DNA of 24,158 nucleotides from a candidate division Hyd24-12 bacterium UBA5074 (GTDB lineage: Bacteria > Fermentibacterota > Fermentibacteria > Fermentibacterales > Fermentibacteraceae): NCBI GenBank assembly GCA_002414865.1, contig DIAQ01000075.1, positions 7,847 through 32,004 on the forward strand, in the 5' to 3' direction. This document shows, piece after piece, positions 21,460 through 24,158 of this stretch (position 1 is its first letter; each line of letters opens with the position of its first letter). A model generated the notes under the pieces. The model searched no databases and was not told the DNA's origin. It was given only the letters and a program-made list of their open reading frames with translations. Made by a program: the position numbers and the translations under genes.

Positions 21460-23069
21460 CAGAGGCTCCTCTCGAAGGCAGCCCTGATGAAGCCCCTGAA
21501 CAGGGGGTGCGGCGACAGCGGCCGGGACTTGAACTCGGGGTGGAACTGGCATGCGACGAACCATGGATGGTCCGGTCTCTCGACCATCTCCACCAGGTTG
21601 CCGTCGGGGGAGATCCCGGTTATGGCCAGGCCCGCCTCGCGCAGGATCTCCCGGTAGCCGTTGTTCAGCTCGTACCGGTGACGGTGTCGCTCGGCGATCT
21701 CCTCCACACCGTAGCAGGCGAGGGCCCTGGAGCCCTCGGAGAGGACGCAGGGCCACGAGCCGAGCCGCATCGTGCCTCCCTTGTCCATCACTTCCTCCTG
21801 CTCCTGGAGTAGGCTAATCACGGGGTGGGGGGTCTTCTGGTCGAACTCGGTGCTCTGGGCGTTTTCCAGACCCGCGATGTTCCTCGCGGTCTCGATGACG
21901 GCGCAATGCATGCCGAGACAGATGCCCAGGAAGGGAACGCTGTTCTCCCTCGCGAATCTCACGGCCTCGATCTTGCCTTCGATGCCCCTGTAACCGAACC
22001 CTCCGGGGACCAGCACTCCATCGGCCTTCGCCAGCGCCTCGCGGCCGCCCGGGGAGGTCAGGTCCTCCGCTTCGACGCCTGCGATCGACAGCTCCAGATC
22101 CTCGCCCGCGGCTGCGTGCCTCAATGCCTCGAAGACGCTCTTGTATGCATCCCTCATAGCCATGTACTTGCCCACCACAGCTATCTGGACCTTGCCCCTT
22201 TTCGGGTGGACGGCGCGCTCGATCATGGCGTTCCACGCCGTCATATCGAGCCTGCCCACGGGCAGCCCAAGCCTCTCCAGAAGGAGCTCGTCCAGCCTCT
22301 GATGCGCCAGCTCGACCGGGACCTCATAGATGGAGCCGGTCACGTCCCTCTCCTCGACGACCGCCTTCCTGGGGAGGCTGCAGAAAAGTGCGAGCTTCTC
22401 GAAATGCTCTTCTTCGAGCGGCTTCTCGGTCCTGCAGACGAGGATGTCAGGTATTATGCCGATCTCCCGGAGGACTCCCGCCGACTGCTGGCTGGGCTTT
22501 GTCTTCAGCTCACCGGAAGCCCTGAGGTACGGGATGAGAGTCAGATGCACGAACACAGCCCTCGCCCGCCCCACCTCCGTCGCGAGCTGCCTGATGGCCT
22601 CGAGGAACGGCAATGACTCTATGTCGCCTGCGGTGCCCCCTACCTCGACGATGGCGATGTGCACCCCTTCGCGGTGGCCTTCCGCTATCGCCCTCTTGAT
22701 CTCGTCGGTGATGTGGGGGATGACCTGGACGGTCTTTCCGAGGTAATCGCCCCTTCGCTCTGCGGCGATCACGTTGGAGTAGATCCGTCCGGCCGTGAAG
22801 TTGCTGCTCCTGTTGCAGGTTATGCCTGCGAACCTCTCGTAGTGACCGAGATCGAGGTCCGTTTCCGCCCCGTCGTCGGTGACGTATACTTCGCCGTGCT
22901 GGTATGGGGACATTGTGCCGGGATCGACGTTCAGATAGGGATCGAGCTTCTGGATCGAGACCGAGTAGCCCCTCTGCTTCAACAGAAGGGCGATCGAAGC
23001 GGCGGTGATCCCCTTGCCGAGCGACGAAACCACGCCGCCTGTAACGAATACCAGCCGTGTGTCCGACAT
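21459..23069 (-). CDS. pyrG: CTP synthase
   Basis: This 536-residue enzyme makes CTP from UTP, ATP and glutamine. The N-terminal synthase domain begins FVTGGVVSSLGKG and holds KLDPYLNVDPGTM and EVGGTAGDIES. The C-terminal class I amidotransferase domain has nucleophile C384 in GICLGMHC and H510, E512 in CQFHPEF. The usual Gln of the GICLGMQ elbow is His388 here. The ATG at 23069 has AAGGAG 6 nt upstream and gives the normal N-terminus. An upstream ATG at 23156 is rejected. It is the first gene of the minus-strand run and has a promoter just upstream. Confidence 0.97.
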   Translation of the reverse strand: MSDTRLVFVTGGVVSSLGKGITAASIALLLKQRGYSVSIQKLDPYLNVDPGTMSPYQHGEVYVTDDGAETDLDLGHYERFAGITCNRSSNFTAGRIYSNVIAAERRGDYLGKTVQVIPHITDEIKRAIAEGHREGVHIAIVEVGGTAGDIESLPFLEAIRQLATEVGRARAVFVHLTLIPYLRASGELKTKPSQQSAGVLREIGIIPDILVCRTEKPLEEEHFEKLALFCSLPRKAVVEERDVTGSIYEVPVELAHQRLDELLLERLGLPVGRLDMTAWNAMIERAVHPKRGKVQIAVVGKYMAMRDAYKSVFEALRHAAAGEDLELSIAGVEAEDLTSPGGREALAKADGVLVPGGFGYRGIEGKIEAVRFARENSVPFLGICLGMHCAVIETARNIAGLENAQSTEFDQKTPHPVISLLQEQEEVMDKGGTMRLGSWPCVLSEGSRALACYGVEEIAERHRHRYELNNGYREILREAGLAITGISPDGNLVEMVERPDHPWFVACQFHPEFKSRPLSPHPLFRGFIRAAFERSL

Positions 23070-23104
23070 GTGGCGCTCCTTGGGCAGAAAGCCGGGAAAA
23101 GCTG

Positions 23105-23133
23105 AATATAGCCTCTGCGCGAAGCCGTCTCCA
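23105..23133 (-). promoter_or_regulatory. Promoter of the pyrG-purF-guaA run
   Basis: On the minus strand, TGGAGA (23133-23128) and TATATT (23110-23105) are 17 nt apart, matching 4/6 and 5/6 of the sigma70 consensus. They lie about 36 nt before the pyrG ATG. No clear pyrimidine-linked attenuator or riboswitch is seen in the short leader. Confidence 0.5.
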
Positions 23134-23160
23134 CACCGCCGATCCCACGGCGCCATTGCG

Positions 23161-23177
23161 CGCCGCCGGGGGCGGCG
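23161..23177 (+). other. GC-only hairpin in the leader of the M16 peptidase gene
   Basis: CGCCGCC (23161-23167), a GGG loop and GGCGGCG (23171-23177) form a 7-bp stem about 40 nt before the peptidase ATG and its GGAGAG ribosome binding site. Its role is unknown, and it may be incidental to base composition. Confidence 0.35.
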
Positions 23178-23217
23178 GCAGACCTCCAGTCAACCCCGCG
23201 GATCGGAGAGTCCCGAG

Positions 23218-24158
23218 ATGACCCTGACCCTGATGCTCGCCTCGCTGTTCCTCGTCTCCTCGTCGGAGCCCGAAGTCACGATCCTCGACAACGGCCTCAC
23301 CGTCATCACGCAGGAGCTCCACTATGCGCCGGTCGTGGCCACGGCCGTCTCCTACCGCGTCGGATCGCGGAACGAGCGCGACGGGGCGAGGGGGATGAGC
23401 CACTTCGTCGAGCACATGATGTTCAAGGGCACGGAAGATATGCCCAAGGCCCGCTTCTGGCAGATAGTCCAGCGCGACGGCGGGATGGCCAACGCGTGGA
23501 CTTCGAATGACATGACGGTCTACTTCCTCGTGCTCCCCTCCCACCTTCTCGACGACGCCCTGGCCATCGAGAGCGACAGGATGACGGGCTGCGTCTTCGA
23601 CTCTGCGGAGGTCGTGGCGGAGAGGAACGTCATCCTCGAAGAGCGGAGGATGGGATCGGTCGACGATCCCGACGGCATCCTCTGGGAAGCTCTCGCTCTG
23701 GAGGCCTACAGGACGCACCCCTACAGACACCCGATAGTCGGATACGAGGAGGACATCTCCGTTTTCGACAGGGATGCGGCGCAGTCCTACTACAGAGCGT
23801 TCTACTGCCCGTCCAACGCCGTGCTGTCCATAGTGGGAGACATCGACACCGAGGACGCCCTGGCCAGAGTGAGGGCATTCTTCGGGGACATCCCGGCGGG
23901 TGGCACACCCCACGTCCCCGTCCCCATGGAACCCGCCCAGGTCGAGCCCCGCAGGGTCGAGCTGACCGCCCCTTCAGCGGTGTCGAGGGTTGCCGTGGCC
24001 TTCCATATCCCGGGCGGCGCCAATCCCGACAGCCCCCTCCTGGGGATGATCGCCACCTATCTCTCCGATGGCCGCTCCAGCATGCTGGAGCAGGATCTCG
24101 TGCAGTCGGGGATCGCCATGTCCGCCGGAGCCTGGTGCGAGGCCGGGATCGATCCGGG
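23218..24158 (+). CDS. M16 family zinc peptidase (insulinase/pitrilysin-like), 3' end outside window
   Basis: The frame is open from an ATG at 23218 to the edge (313 codons seen). GGAGAG lies 7 nt before the start. A short hydrophobic start (MTLTLMLASLFLVSSS) suggests export. The inverted zinc motif HxxEH is H62, E65, H66 in SHFVEHMMFKG. The third ligand E142 in VILEERRM lies 75 residues after H66, the family spacing. The downstream HPYRHPIVGYEEDI and NAVLSIVGDID segments are typical of the M16 N-terminal domain, and the second domain begins near residue 240. It probably degrades peptides or processes proteins in the periplasm. It is divergent from pyrG. Confidence 0.92.
   Translation, partial: MTLTLMLASLFLVSSSEPEVTILDNGLTVITQELHYAPVVATAVSYRVGSRNERDGARGMSHFVEHMMFKGTEDMPKARFWQIVQRDGGMANAWTSNDMTVYFLVLPSHLLDDALAIESDRMTGCVFDSAEVVAERNVILEERRMGSVDDPDGILWEALALEAYRTHPYRHPIVGYEEDISVFDRDAAQSYYRAFYCPSNAVLSIVGDIDTEDALARVRAFFGDIPAGGTPHVPVPMEPAQVEPRRVELTAPSAVSRVAVAFHIPGGANPDSPLLGMIATYLSDGRSSMLEQDLVQSGIAMSAGAWCEAGIDP

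Noticed and set aside
20122..21657. Plus-strand open frame of 511 codons opposite purF
   Set aside because: purF is certain from the catalytic Cys, PRPP motif and Fe-S cysteines. The opposite frame shows no domain.
22510..23913. Minus-strand open frame of 467 codons opposite the M16 peptidase and inside pyrG
   Set aside because: The M16 frame has HxxEH with the correct 75-residue spacing to the third ligand, and pyrG is certain. This frame is a shadow of both.

Overview
The window is a dense, GC-rich bacterial chromosome segment with strong GGAGG-type ribosome binding sites and frequent GTG and TTG starts (one start is probably CTG). Lipobox proteins, signal peptides, an AgmX/PglI-type domain and a gingipain-like (C25) peptidase with a FlgD-like C-terminal domain point to a diderm bacterium. 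The mix resembles poorly cultured FCB-affiliated lineages (Fermentibacteria or Eisenbacteria-like); that placement is inference and cannot be settled from sequence reading alone. A tRNA-Sec gene shows that the organism probably makes selenoproteins.

Left part (1-8467): an edge-truncated STAND-type ATPase with a degenerate nucleotide-cyclase-like domain (minus); a left-handed beta-helix sugar N-acyltransferase (plus); a secreted VIT/vWA protein with an AgmX/PglI-like C-terminus (minus); a small secreted propeller-like protein (plus); and a C25 cysteine peptidase (minus). Genes alternate in strand, with GC-rich hairpins between convergent pairs.

Middle part (8468-14163): an alpha-glucan phosphorylase (plus) converges with a 873-residue HEAT-repeat protein (minus), their stops only 5 bp apart. 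Next come tRNA-Sec (selC, plus) with its own promoter, and an unusual palindromic array of two 52-bp direct repeats that starts at the CCA end of the tRNA.

Right part (14164-23069) is a run of nine minus-strand genes, transcribed right to left: pyrG, purF, guaA, a YitT-family membrane protein, two paralogous lipoproteins, a DUF4282 membrane protein, tatD and tcdA. The first three are all glutamine-dependent amidotransferases of nucleotide synthesis and are translationally coupled (1-nt overlap, then a 2-nt gap). A divergent promoter region separates this run from an edge-truncated M16 zinc peptidase (plus).

I do not see a CRISPR array, transposase, integrase or recognised defence system. The strongest items for a second look are the selC/repeat junction, the probable CTG start of tatD, the amidotransferase operon with a Gln-to-His change at the PyrG nucleophile elbow, the ATPase with an altered Walker A and a dead cyclase domain, and the paired lipoproteins.
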